A stretch of DNA of 64,000 bases from Phycisphaerae bacterium (GTDB lineage Bacteria; Planctomycetota; Phycisphaerae; Phycisphaerales; UBA1924), in assembly GCA_030432905.1 (NCBI GenBank), contig JAUILU010000005.1, positions 186,001-250,000 of the forward strand, given 5' to 3'. The notes beneath the pieces are model-generated. The model was given only the letters and a program-made list of their open reading frames with translations, was not told the DNA's origin and made no database searches. Positions 16,875 to 26,582 of the stretch are shown here, one piece after another. A program made the translations under genes and the position numbers. The stretch's first letter is position 1; every line of letters begins with the position of its first letter.

Positions 16875-18332
16875 TTACATCTCGCCCTTGCTCATTGATG
16901 CCGGCCCCTTGGTCTTTGATGTCGCTGGCCCGTCTTCGTTTGCGGGGGTCAGGTCCATCTTTCGCGCCATGGCGTTGAATCCGAACGCCCCGGCGACGAC
17001 GAGGCTGAGGCAGAGGACGAGGACCCACGGTCCGTATTCTGGGTTCTGGGCGGCGAGTGTGTTGTAGAGGAGCACGGAGAGGATCGGGCCGATCAGGCCG
17101 CGGACACCGGTGAGCGTGACGTGGACACCCATGTATTCGCCGGCGCGTTCTTTGGGTGCGAAGTCGTGATGGCCGAGCTGCCAGGCGAGCATGCCGCCCG
17201 CCATCGCGACACCCTTGAGCACGACGGTGATGTAGAGCAGCCACTTGATGCCGAACACCGAGGCCAGCAGGAGCAGGATGATGATGATCATGAACGCCCA
17301 GCAGTGATGGGTTCGGAAGCGGACGACGTGAACTCGGTCGAGCAGCCTCGCCCAGACGGGGATCATCATCGGGACGACGGCCATCGGGATCACGCTGGCG
17401 AGCAGGATGCCCTCGAAGTAGTCGATCTTGAACCGGTCGCGGAAGATGATCGGGACAAGGGGCATCACCATCAGGTTGCCCATGCCCATCAGGAACTGGT
17501 TGACCTGGTACGCGCCGTAGCGGCGGTCCTCGAAGAGCAGCCTGATCACGCCGAGCGGGTTGATCGTCGGGCCCGCGCGGTCGGAGATGGACTCGCGTTC
17601 GTCGCGGAGCATCTTCTTGTGCTGGCGCACGCGGATGGTCGAGAGCACCGCCACGCCCACGGCCCCCACCAGCACGCACACGACGATGTAGACACGGAAA
17701 ACCCCGATCGGGTCGATACCGAGCGATTCGAGGCTGAGGCCCGGGTCGATCAGCGCGAGCTTGTCGCCCATGAGCGCGCCGAGGACCAGCCCGAGCGAGG
17801 CGAGCACGAGCGTCTGCATCGTCGAGAACTTGCCCGCGACGCGCGCCCGGAGGTGTCTCGGGTAGTTGTTCCGCCAGATCGTCGAGCGGATCGCGATGAA
17901 GCCCGACCAGCACATCCACACGCCGAGGATCAGGAAGCACAGCAGGACCAGCCCGGCGGGCGACCTCGGCACGGCGGCGATCGCGAGCACGAGCAGGAGC
18001 AGCGCGGACTGGATGCCGGCGATGAAGCGGACCTTGTTTTTGCCGTGCGAGGCGCGGGTCCAGATGAAGTTGATGATGTTGGCCAGCGCCGGCGCCGAGC
18101 TGAGGACAGCGACGCAGGTGTTGAGCATGGTGTCGGAGACCACGCCGTCGAAGGCGATTTTGACGATGATCCCAAGGACGGCCCCGTCGAAGGCGGACCG
18201 GCCGATGGAGAACAGAGCCGTCCCGGTCAGCTCGCGGCTGTAGTTCCGGCGGATCGAGGGCGGCATCGCGCTCGGCATGAACGACCCGGCGGCCTTGCGG
18301 GTCATACGGAATGCCGATCGGGGCTGGTTCAC
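16875..18332 (-). CDS. Major facilitator superfamily transporter
   Basis: 485 residues with about a dozen hydrophobic segments, first at residues 38-60 (TALFSIGRSAFDGAVLGIIV) and last near 440-460 (WVLVLCLSLVVAGAFGF). Short basic loops such as NYPRHLRARVAGK after the fourth/fifth helices and EDRRYGAYQVNQFLMGMGN follow the MFS layout. It is a secondary transporter of the inner membrane with unknown substrate. It is divergent from lepA across 51 bp; no partner gene suggests what is carried. A charged C-terminal tail with Lys (KMDLTPANEDGPATSKTKGP) follows the last helix. Confidence 0.8.
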   Translation of the reverse strand: MNQPRSAFRMTRKAAGSFMPSAMPPSIRRNYSRELTGTALFSIGRSAFDGAVLGIIVKIAFDGVVSDTMLNTCVAVLSSAPALANIINFIWTRASHGKNKVRFIAGIQSALLLLVLAIAAVPRSPAGLVLLCFLILGVWMCWSGFIAIRSTIWRNNYPRHLRARVAGKFSTMQTLVLASLGLVLGALMGDKLALIDPGLSLESLGIDPIGVFRVYIVVCVLVGAVGVAVLSTIRVRQHKKMLRDERESISDRAGPTINPLGVIRLLFEDRRYGAYQVNQFLMGMGNLMVMPLVPIIFRDRFKIDYFEGILLASVIPMAVVPMMIPVWARLLDRVHVVRFRTHHCWAFMIIIILLLLASVFGIKWLLYITVVLKGVAMAGGMLAWQLGHHDFAPKERAGEYMGVHVTLTGVRGLIGPILSVLLYNTLAAQNPEYGPWVLVLCLSLVVAGAFGFNAMARKMDLTPANEDGPATSKTKGPASMSKGEM

Positions 18333-18383
18333 CCAAGGTCATAGCGTCGATCCGGGCACCGGACCACCGGAACCACGCATACC

Positions 18384-20276
<1,893 letters not shown>

Positions 20277-20345
20277 CCGGAGCTGAACAACTAGAACTTT
20301 CGTGTATGATCCCCCCTGAGCATTCCGCTCGGGAGATCACACGCT

Positions 20346-20762
20346 ATGTCCTCAATGAAAGATACCGCCTTCAAGCTCTTCGACGCCTGCGAATCCGGCA
20401 AGGGCTGGGACGTTTGCAAGCAGTACTGCACGCCGAACGCGACATTCTCGGCTCAGGCCGACGCGCTGGCTGAGACCAAGACCTTGCAGGAGTACACCGA
20501 CTGGATGGTCGGCGTCTACACCTTCGCGCCCGACGCCAGCTACGAGATCAAGTCCTTCGGCGTGGACGAGGAACGCGGCAACGTCACCGGCTATGGCATC
20601 TTCCGAGCCACCCACACCCACGAGGGCGGCCCCGTCCCCCCCACCGGCAAATCCATCGAGTCCGACTACGTCTACATCATGCAGTTCGACGGCGACAAAG
20701 TCAGCCACATGACGAAGGTCTGGAATGATGGGTTTAGTTTCAGGCAGCTTGGGTGGGGGTGA
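20346..20762 (+). CDS. SnoaL/NTF2-like protein
   Basis: 138 residues, cytosolic, no signal peptide. Texture fits the NTF2-like cone fold: a first helix FKLFDACESGKGWDVCKQYC, then YCTPNATFSAQAD, a core containing YTDWMVGVYTFAPDASYEIK and the terminal strand YIMQFDGDKVSHMTKVWND. Such domains serve as small hydrolases, isomerases or binding modules; no catalytic residue stands out. Preceded by a conventional spacing region after lepA. Confidence 0.6.
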   Translation: MSSMKDTAFKLFDACESGKGWDVCKQYCTPNATFSAQADALAETKTLQEYTDWMVGVYTFAPDASYEIKSFGVDEERGNVTGYGIFRATHTHEGGPVPPTGKSIESDYVYIMQFDGDKVSHMTKVWNDGFSFRQLGWG

Positions 20763-20813
20763 AGAACTCATGCTTGAGCGTGAAACAATCACATTTTACA
20801 AAGCTGACACACA

Positions 20814-21443
20814 GTGACAAACTCTGATAACATAGCAGATTTTGAACCGTTTGTTAAGTCGATTGAGTACTGGAACCGTCTCAACAATGCGACCGACCAT
20901 GAAATTGTAGTCATAGGAATCGCCAAGCTTGATGATTCACTAGCCAGACTCCTATCTCTGCGACTAGCAAAGTATGAATCCATCATAAAAAGCAATACAA
21001 ATTTCAACAAACCGCTTGGTACTTTTTCTGCCAAGATAGACATGGCGTTACTAACTGGATCTATCACCAAAGGGATACACGGCGAGTTGCACCGTGTAAG
21101 AACCATTCGAAACTCAGTGGCACACGACACAGAAATCGCCGACTTGAGCAGCGGCAAGCTCAAAGATCAATGCAACGCTCTTCGCACACCAAAGCTATTT
21201 ACTACGACTGCACGCGAGAAACTTTTTGTTTCTCCGAGACGACGTTTTCAGCTAACAGTTTCATCGCTCGAAACAACAATACTTAGATCATCTCTTAAGA
21301 TCAAAAGAATATTAACACCTATGCCAGATATAGAGCTGATGGATGAAAAAGCAAGAGATTCGTACTATGCAAATGTAGAAAACGGCAAGCTAATACTCGA
21401 TGGTAAGATTTACGATATCAACAATAAATGTAATTTTTATTGA
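20814..21443 (+). CDS. MltR/DUF4145-like protein on AT-rich DNA
   Basis: 209 residues from GTG 20814; no clear ribosome-binding site. Residues about 30-105 fit the MltR-type fold: IGIAKLDDSLARLL, then NKPLGTFSAKIDMALLTGSI, then HRVRTIRNSVAHDTEIADL; the R-x-x-R-N-x-x-A-H pattern is a hallmark of MltR and related HEPN-like domains. The rest, with LFTTTAREKLFVSPRRRFQL, is unknown. Base composition is much more AT-rich than the flanks, so recent transfer is likely. MltR represses mannitol genes in enterobacteria, but no sugar operon is near. The HEPN resemblance also allows an RNA-targeting toxin-like role; no partner antitoxin is seen. Confidence 0.6.
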   Translation: MTNSDNIADFEPFVKSIEYWNRLNNATDHEIVVIGIAKLDDSLARLLSLRLAKYESIIKSNTNFNKPLGTFSAKIDMALLTGSITKGIHGELHRVRTIRNSVAHDTEIADLSSGKLKDQCNALRTPKLFTTTAREKLFVSPRRRFQLTVSSLETTILRSSLKIKRILTPMPDIELMDEKARDSYYANVENGKLILDGKIYDINNKCNFY

Positions 21444-21456
21444 GTTTCGCATACCC

Positions 21457-22050
21457 TTACTCCCCCACCAACCCACTCAAATCCACAGGCTCGCCACGAC
21501 GCGTCGAGTCGATCACCAGAATGATGACGGCCTCCTCTGAATCCGATGCGTTCATAAACCGGTGGACCTCGTTGGAGGCGTAGTTGGCGCTCTCGCCCGG
21601 GAGGAGGGTGGCGGATTCGGTGGTGTCGCCTTGGCGCTCGACGGTGACGGTGCCGCGGATGCAGGTCATGTGTTCGAGCACGCCCTGGCCGTCGGCGCCG
21701 AAGTCGACGCCCTGGCTGGGGGGCATGGTGAACTCCAGGACCTGAACGGCGTGCTGGACCATGTGCGGCGCGATGAGCCTCCGGCGGACGTTGGTCTCCG
21801 GGTCGATCAGGATCTGGCCGTCTTCGGTGCCGAGCTTTGCGAACTGGACGACCGGGGGCAGGTCGAGCAGGTCGGAAATCTGGCAGCTCAGCCCGACTGA
21901 GATGGCGCAGGCGACCTTGAGCGTGGGGTTCTTTTTGCCCGATTCGATCTCGCTGATCATGGCCTTGCTGGTGCCCGAGAGCTCCGAGAGCTGGGCTTGG
22001 GACATCTCAAGCTGCTCACGCCTGGCCTTGACGGCCTCACCGAACTCCAT
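21457..22050 (-). CDS. XRE-family regulator with C-terminal cupin domain
   Basis: 197 residues. Residues about 5-60 form the helix-turn-helix (REQLEMSQAQLSELSGTSKA, then MISEIESGKKNPTLKVACAI); residues 75-190 are a cupin (IAPHMVQHAVQVLEFTMPPS, EHMTCIRGTVTVERQGD, LLPGESANYASNEVHRFMNA). These proteins usually sense a small molecule and repress a small transporter or metabolic unit. AGGGGATT upstream of ATG 22050 is a good ribosome-binding site. It is divergent from the 40-residue membrane peptide at 22160 over a region with paired operator-like sites, so that peptide is the likely target. Confidence 0.88.
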   Translation of the reverse strand: MEFGEAVKARREQLEMSQAQLSELSGTSKAMISEIESGKKNPTLKVACAISVGLSCQISDLLDLPPVVQFAKLGTEDGQILIDPETNVRRRLIAPHMVQHAVQVLEFTMPPSQGVDFGADGQGVLEHMTCIRGTVTVERQGDTTESATLLPGESANYASNEVHRFMNASDSEEAVIILVIDSTRRGEPVDLSGLVGE

Positions 22051-22073
22051 ACAGAGAATCCCCTATAGAAAAT

Positions 22074-22128
22074 AAATTCGCTAAAGCGATTGATATCGCC
22101 TGCCGATGATGTACACTATAGCGAATAT
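22074..22128. promoter_or_regulatory. Pair of oppositely oriented 13-bp operator-like sites
   Basis: AAATTCGCTAAAG at 22074-22086 and the reverse complement of 22116-22128 (ATATTCGCTATAG) match at 11 of 13 positions; the inner 8 bases ATTCGCTA/TAGCGAAT are identical. The centres are 42 bp apart, about four helical turns. One site lies near the start of the XRE-cupin gene and the other over the -10 region of the small peptide gene. This layout fits a regulator that represses both genes. Confidence 0.6.
22090..22117 (+). promoter_or_regulatory. Candidate promoter of the 40-residue peptide gene
   Basis: TTGATA (22090-22095) and TACACT (22112-22117) are spaced 16 bp and point toward the ATG at 22160. 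The -10 overlaps the second operator-like site. Confidence 0.4.
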
Positions 22129-22159
22129 AGTCGCCAATTCAAATGAAAGGAGGCGGACC

Positions 22160-22282
22160 ATGGGTATGGCATGCAACAAGAGGATCGAGTGCAGTACTGT
22201 TTCGGCTCGTGTGACCATTCATTGGGCGCTGGCCGGGGCGGTGATCGCGGTTGGGACCATCGGATTGCTTCTCATGCAATAA
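22160..22282 (+). CDS. 40-residue single-pass membrane peptide
   Basis: ATG at 22160 is preceded by AAAGGAGG (22147-22154) with ideal spacing, far better than most genes in the window. It encodes 40 residues: a short polar N-terminus with two cysteines (MGMACNKRIEC) and a hydrophobic helix (about residues 20-39, IHWALAGAVIAVGTIGLLLM) ending in Gln. The stop TAA is at 22280-22282 and a strong terminator follows at 22321-22353, so it is a complete transcription unit. It is divergent from an XRE-cupin regulator. No family is recognised; it may be a regulator or partner of a membrane protein, or a type I toxin-like peptide. Confidence 0.7.
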   Translation: MGMACNKRIECSTVSARVTIHWALAGAVIAVGTIGLLLMQ

Positions 22283-22320
22283 CCGACAGGTCGCGATAGC
22301 GAACAGTTAGACACAACCTT

Positions 22321-22353
22321 GCGGGGCGTCCGATCGGGCGCCCCGCTGTTTAT
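22321..22353. terminator. Strong bidirectional terminator
   Basis: GCGGGGCG (22321-22328) pairs perfectly with CGCCCCGC (22339-22346) around a 10-base loop; TGTTTATT follows. It ends the peptide gene and lies at the end of the convergent lipoprotein gene (stop at 22353). Confidence 0.75.
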
Positions 22354-22946
22354 TAGTTCACCTGCACTCGTTTCATGATGAAGACCACCTCGCCGGCGAC
22401 TTCGCCGTCCTGTGTGAGGTTTGTCCAGTGCTGCTCGAGTGTGTCGTCGTCGGTGAAGACGAGTTTGAGGCCGCCCATGTAGTGGTCGTGCTCGGGTCTC
22501 AGGTTGGAGATGCTCTCGAGCTTGAAGTCAATGCTGGTGCCGTTGTGGTCGGTTTGGATTCCCGATGCGACCATCCTGGGTTGGTTGCCCGCGGCGCAGT
22601 AGTGGGTGCAGATGATTTTCTCGCCGTCGAGGTGGTAGAGATTGGTCATCTCGCCGTCGCCGCCGGGGAACATGATCTCGCGGACAACCGAGTTGTTGCT
22701 GGAGAAGTCGAAGGAGCAGGTCAGGCCTTCTACGTCGTTGCCTGCTTCGTCGATGAACTGCCAGTCGCCGTCGAGCATAGAGAGCCGACCGAGGACAGCC
22801 TTGTCGGTGAATTCGTTGCCGACGACCGCTTGGGCGCCGTTGTCGGTCTTGGTGCTGCACGCGTCGCAGGCCTGGCAGCCGACGAGTGTGATGGATGCGA
22901 GCGTGAGAGCGATCGAAGCGCAGAGCTTGGTCCGGGTGGCGGTCAT
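22353..22946 (-). CDS. Lipoprotein of unknown function
   Basis: 197 residues. The signal ends ITLVGC, so the mature N-terminus is a lipidated Cys followed by further cysteines (CQACDACSTKTD). A domain of about residues 50-195 begins LGRLSMLDGDWQFIDEAGN and includes MFPGGDGEMTNLYHLDGEKI, HYCAAGNQPRMVASG and a terminal strand QHWTNLTQDGEVAGEVVFIM. It resembles the lipocalin-like barrels that planctomycetes use as secreted binding proteins, but the family is not certain. It is convergent with the small membrane peptide gene. Confidence 0.7.
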   Translation of the reverse strand: MTATRTKLCASIALTLASITLVGCQACDACSTKTDNGAQAVVGNEFTDKAVLGRLSMLDGDWQFIDEAGNDVEGLTCSFDFSSNNSVVREIMFPGGDGEMTNLYHLDGEKIICTHYCAAGNQPRMVASGIQTDHNGTSIDFKLESISNLRPEHDHYMGGLKLVFTDDDTLEQHWTNLTQDGEVAGEVVFIMKRVQVN

Positions 22947-23110
22947 GGCGGTCTCCTTGGCAATGGCCCTTACGAACTAAGGGGAATCCAGTATATCGAA
23001 TGAAATCGCTCGTACGTGACTGGCGGCGCGAACCTGCAGTGTTGGCGAACGTATTATCTATAAATCTATCTATTGAATCCGCGACACTCGCCGCGGGGGG
23101 AGGTAATCAG

Positions 23111-23746
23111 ATGAAAGCAATCGCAACGTTCGGACTCGCGCTCGCACTGATGGCTGGATGTCAATCAAGAGAAAAGGAGTGCTGCCAGGTCCCGGCCGAG
23201 GAAACCGCAGGCATCCCGGAGATGAGCCCGCCCGAGCTTGAAGCCACGATCGAGGCACTCAGCCTTGCGCTCGAGGACGAGCGGAAATCAGAGGCGATGT
23301 ACATGGCGGTGATGGATGTTCACGGCGAGCGCCGGCCGTTCTCGATGATCGTCAACTCTGAGCGGATGCACCAGAACGCGCTGCTCAAGCAGTTTGATCG
23401 TCTTGGGATCGAGGCACCCGAGGCGCACGAGTGGTCGTTTGAGATCCCCGACACGTTCGAGGGCGCGTGCCAGATGGCGATCGACGCCGAGGTGGACAAC
23501 GCAGCTCTCTATGACAAGATCGAGAACCAGGTGAGCGACGAGTCGATCCTCGGCACGTTCGCCATGCTCCGCAACGCGACTGAGAACTGCCACCTGCCGG
23601 CGTTCACCAGAGCCGCCGGCGGTGATGCCGAGGCCGGCTGTGGCGGGAGCTGCGGGAACGGTCAGGGCGGTGGTAAAGGCAAGGGCCAAGGAAAGGGTAA
23701 AGGGAATGGTTGCGGCGGCGAAGGGGGCGGCTGCGGCAGCGCCTAA
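23111..23746 (+). CDS. DUF2202 ferritin-like lipoprotein with Cys/Gly/Lys tail
   Basis: 211 residues from ATG 23111, preceded by GGGGGAGGT; the frame extends upstream to 23000 but MKAIATFGLALALMAGC is the true lipoprotein signal. Residues about 50-165 are a DUF2202 domain, a ferritin-like four-helix bundle: LSLALEDERKSEAMYMAVMD, SMIVNSERMHQNALLKQFD, EVDNAALYDKIENQV and RNATENCHLPAFTRA. The Glu/His positions that bind a di-iron centre in relatives are present. The C-terminal 35 residues are a low-complexity Gly/Lys tail with five cysteines (CGGSCGNGQ, NGCGGEGGGCGSA). It may bind iron or oxygen species at the envelope. Confidence 0.8.
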   Translation: MKAIATFGLALALMAGCQSREKECCQVPAEETAGIPEMSPPELEATIEALSLALEDERKSEAMYMAVMDVHGERRPFSMIVNSERMHQNALLKQFDRLGIEAPEAHEWSFEIPDTFEGACQMAIDAEVDNAALYDKIENQVSDESILGTFAMLRNATENCHLPAFTRAAGGDAEAGCGGSCGNGQGGGKGKGQGKGKGNGCGGEGGGCGSA

Positions 23747-23779
23747 GCACGGACGCTCCCGATCGGCAACACTACAGGC

Positions 23780-25198
23780 ATGACCGATGCCGACCCGAGC
23801 AGAGACTCACGCGCCGACGTGTTGGTGGCCCTTGTGCTGCTTGCCGTCGGCGTTGTCTTTGTGACGCTCTACCCGTTCGGCTTTGTCCGCACGCAGGAGA
23901 AGTTTGTCGAGCAGCTCGGCCACGCGGTGAGCGATCCGTTTGACCTGCTCCTGCCCCTGCACGCGCTGCCGGCGGTGCTGGCGGTCTGGCTCGCGCGGGC
24001 GGCGATGCCCAAGCGGAAGACGGTTCTGGTCGCCGTCGGGGTCGCGGCGTTTCTTTTGGTGCTTGAAGGCGTGCAGGTCGCGGTTCGGTATCGGCACGCC
24101 AGGCTCGGCGATGTGCTCGTCCAGTGGCTCGGGCTTGGGATCGGCGTCTGGACGTACCCGATCGCGGCGCGCGTGCTGGGCCTGCTCGGCGGGTACGCGC
24201 GAGCCATCTGGGTGTTGGTGCTGATCGGCTGGATGGCGCTGAGCGCATCGGTCGTCGTGCGAGGCCAGCTCGGGCACAACATCGCCGGGTGGGACGAGAG
24301 CTTCCCGTTCATGCTGGGCGACGAGTACCAAGGACAGCGGCCTTGGTCGGGCGTGATCCACAGAGCCGGGATCTACGCAGGCGCGACAGATCGGCCCGAG
24401 CTTGGCGAGTTTGCGCACTCGATGGTGTACGACCTTTCCAAAGGACCCGAATCGATCGGAACGATCGGGTTCGACCTGCGCACGAAGAACATTGTGTACT
24501 CCGAAGCGGGGCTTGATCTTGATGCGGGGACGTACGCACAGGGGACTCGGCCCGCGAGTGAGATCTCGGGAGCGATCCAGAACGCCGGGGCCGCGACGAT
24601 CGAGCTCGTGTGCACCCCTGCCGCGACCGAGCAGACTGGGCCTGCGCGGATCTTGACGTTGTCCAAGGGGCTCGATGTTCGCAACATCACCGCGGCGCAG
24701 GAGGGCGACGCGTTCGTGCTCCGTGTGCGCACGCCGCGCTCGGGCGCCAACGGCTCGACGTTCCCCTCCGTGTGGCCCGGCGTGTTCAGGGCTGGCGAAA
24801 GGGTGAGCATCGTCGTGACGACAACCGGCGGGCGGTCGCGGCTCTGGGTCAACGGCGAGGACTTCGGCGAGCGGGAGCACATCAGCCAGCTCGGTGACTG
24901 GCTCAAGATCAGGTCGGCGGGCAAGAGCTGGATCGCGGGTCTGGTGCTGTTTGCGCCGCTCGGGCTGATCGCGATGCGGATCGGAAGGTCGCCGATGATG
25001 CAGGGGGTTGTCGGCGGGATCGCCTGCGGCTTGCCCGCCGCGGCGGCGCTTGGCACAGCGCAGTGGATGGGGCTCACACTGCCGATCGGGGCGGCGGCCC
25101 TCGCGGTTGTGTGTCTGGCGGTGGGAATGATCGCGGGATGGGCGATCAATCGGTTTACATCGGGCGGTGTACATCGGGCCGAATCGAGCCGACAGTAG
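23780..25198 (+). CDS. VanZ-like membrane protein with inserted LamG-type domain
   Basis: 472 residues. Residues 15-160 are a VanZ-like membrane domain (VLVALVLLAVGVVFVTLYPF, PFDLLLPLHALPAVLAVW, then LGDVLVQWLGLGIGVWTYPI with the conserved Asp). An outside-facing domain of about 200 residues follows with a concanavalin-A/LamG look (GATIELVCTPAATEQTGPAR, RVSIVVTTTGGRSRLWVNGE). Residues about 395-465 are three more membrane helices. VanZ proteins give teicoplanin resistance in enterococci; here no glycopeptide gene is adjacent and the LamG insert suggests a carbohydrate- or matrix-binding role. Downstream genes at 25222 and 25760 overlap or follow closely and may form one operon. Confidence 0.75.
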   Translation: MTDADPSRDSRADVLVALVLLAVGVVFVTLYPFGFVRTQEKFVEQLGHAVSDPFDLLLPLHALPAVLAVWLARAAMPKRKTVLVAVGVAAFLLVLEGVQVAVRYRHARLGDVLVQWLGLGIGVWTYPIAARVLGLLGGYARAIWVLVLIGWMALSASVVVRGQLGHNIAGWDESFPFMLGDEYQGQRPWSGVIHRAGIYAGATDRPELGEFAHSMVYDLSKGPESIGTIGFDLRTKNIVYSEAGLDLDAGTYAQGTRPASEISGAIQNAGAATIELVCTPAATEQTGPARILTLSKGLDVRNITAAQEGDAFVLRVRTPRSGANGSTFPSVWPGVFRAGERVSIVVTTTGGRSRLWVNGEDFGEREHISQLGDWLKIRSAGKSWIAGLVLFAPLGLIAMRIGRSPMMQGVVGGIACGLPAAAALGTAQWMGLTLPIGAAALAVVCLAVGMIAGWAINRFTSGGVHRAESSRQ

Positions 25199-25221
25199 AG
25201 AGAGAACGCGGAGCCTAAGGA

Positions 25222-25767
25222 TTGCCCTCACCCATCGCACACGGATCGACCGTCTTTCTCGCCCGGGCGATGCTCGGGGAGGAGATGCCACGCGATGTAC
25301 GCGGGCCGATCATCTGGGGCATGCTGCTTTTCGCGTCGGTCGCGCCGGACTTTGACATCCCGATCAACCTGATCCGCTCGGGCGACGCCTTCGGCGCGCA
25401 CGGTTCTTATTCGCACTCGCTGCTGCTTGCTCCGATCTTCGGAGTTGCGTTTCTGTGCGCTATTAAGCTGATATGGAGAGAGGCGAACGCGAGGAAGGTG
25501 TTCCTGATCGGCGCGGGGCTGTACGCTCTGCATGTGCTGATGGACCTGATGACTCATGATTCGCGCGGCGTGTCGCTCTTCTGGCCGATCATGCCCGAAC
25601 GCATCGCCTGCCCGGCGTGGCTCTTTGTGGGCGTCGAGCACAGCGACTGGAAACGGATCGACCTGCACCTTCTGACGATCGTGACCGAGAGCGTGTTCGC
25701 GGCGTTTGTCTTCTTTGTTGCGAGGTACATCGCGGGTATTCGGCGCGGACACAGAGCCTATGCCTGA
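25222..25767 (+). CDS. DUF457/YdjM-type membrane-bound metal-dependent hydrolase
   Basis: 181 residues from TTG 25222, preceded by TAAGG. MPSPIAHGSTVFLAR, then VAPDFDIP, GSYSHSLLLA and MDLMTHDSRGVSLFWP are the conserved His/Asp-rich segments between four or five membrane helices. These place a metal site near the membrane surface. The substrate is unknown; relatives are lipid or envelope hydrolases. The stop TGA overlaps the next gene by 8 bp (25760-25767), which suggests translational coupling. Confidence 0.8.
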   Translation: MPSPIAHGSTVFLARAMLGEEMPRDVRGPIIWGMLLFASVAPDFDIPINLIRSGDAFGAHGSYSHSLLLAPIFGVAFLCAIKLIWREANARKVFLIGAGLYALHVLMDLMTHDSRGVSLFWPIMPERIACPAWLFVGVEHSDWKRIDLHLLTIVTESVFAAFVFFVARYIAGIRRGHRAYA

Positions 25768-26554
25768 CGAAGCCACACTCATCGATGCGCACGTCCACCT
25801 GAGGAACGTGCACGACCCGGCGGCGGTGCTCGACGGCGCGGTGGCGCACTTCGACACGCTCGCGGCGAGGCTCGGCGCCAAACGAGGCTCGCGCGTGCTC
25901 ATGCTCAGCGAGTCGGCCGACGAGCACGGCTTTGAGAGACTCGCGGCGGCGGACAAGCCGGTGGGCCGATGGATCTTCAATGAGACCGGCGAGCCGACGG
26001 CGCTTGCGTGCGAGCGGGACGACGAACGGTCGGTGCTCCTGATACAGGGCCAGCAGATCGCGACCGCCGACGGGCTGGAGGTGCTCACACTTGCCTGCGG
26101 CACCCGGATCGACGACGGCCAGCCGATCCGAGAAACGCTGCAACAGGCACTCTCGCTCGAATCGCTGGTTGTTCTGCCGTGGGGGTTTGGCAAGTGGACC
26201 GGCAAACGCAAGGCGTTGATGGTCGAGCTGACGAGGGAGTTTGGGCCGATGGGTGCGTTGCTCGGTGACAGTGCCGCCAGGCCCGCCGGATTTGGTGACG
26301 GGCCGATATTCGGACTCGCCCACGAGCTCGGGATCCCGGTCTTGCCAGGCACGGACCCCCTGCCGATCGCGTCGCACGAGAAAAGGGCGGGGAAATACGG
26401 CATGTGGCTCCGGGGCGGGCTTGATTCCCGGACCCCGGCAGCCGATCTCAGAGAAAGACTCTCAAGACCTTTGCCAAGGGACGCGGTCATCGGAAGACGC
26501 GACGGCTTGGTTGGGTCGTTCATCACGCAGCTTCGGCTTCGGCTCGGCAGGTAA
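25760..26554 (+). CDS. PHP/amidohydrolase-like protein
   Basis: 264 residues from ATG 25760, which overlaps the end of the DUF457 gene. It opens with EATLIDAHVHLRNVHD, the metal-binding H-x-H of PHP and amidohydrolase enzymes. LMLSESADEHGF, ALLGDSAARPAGFGDGPI and IPVLPGTDPLPI (with the Asp typical of the last metal ligand) follow in the right order. The C-terminal half is less clear. A hydrolase acting on phosphate or amide bonds is plausible; the substrate is unknown. Confidence 0.7.
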   Translation: MPDEATLIDAHVHLRNVHDPAAVLDGAVAHFDTLAARLGAKRGSRVLMLSESADEHGFERLAAADKPVGRWIFNETGEPTALACERDDERSVLLIQGQQIATADGLEVLTLACGTRIDDGQPIRETLQQALSLESLVVLPWGFGKWTGKRKALMVELTREFGPMGALLGDSAARPAGFGDGPIFGLAHELGIPVLPGTDPLPIASHEKRAGKYGMWLRGGLDSRTPAADLRERLSRPLPRDAVIGRRDGLVGSFITQLRLRLGR

Positions 26555-26582
26555 CGCCCGAGTCTTCTAAGGAACAGAGCAC

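Noticed and set aside
16840..18342. Second 500-codon frame on the minus strand over the MFS gene
   Set aside because: Out of frame with the hydrophobic helices; Arg/Pro-rich product without family signature.
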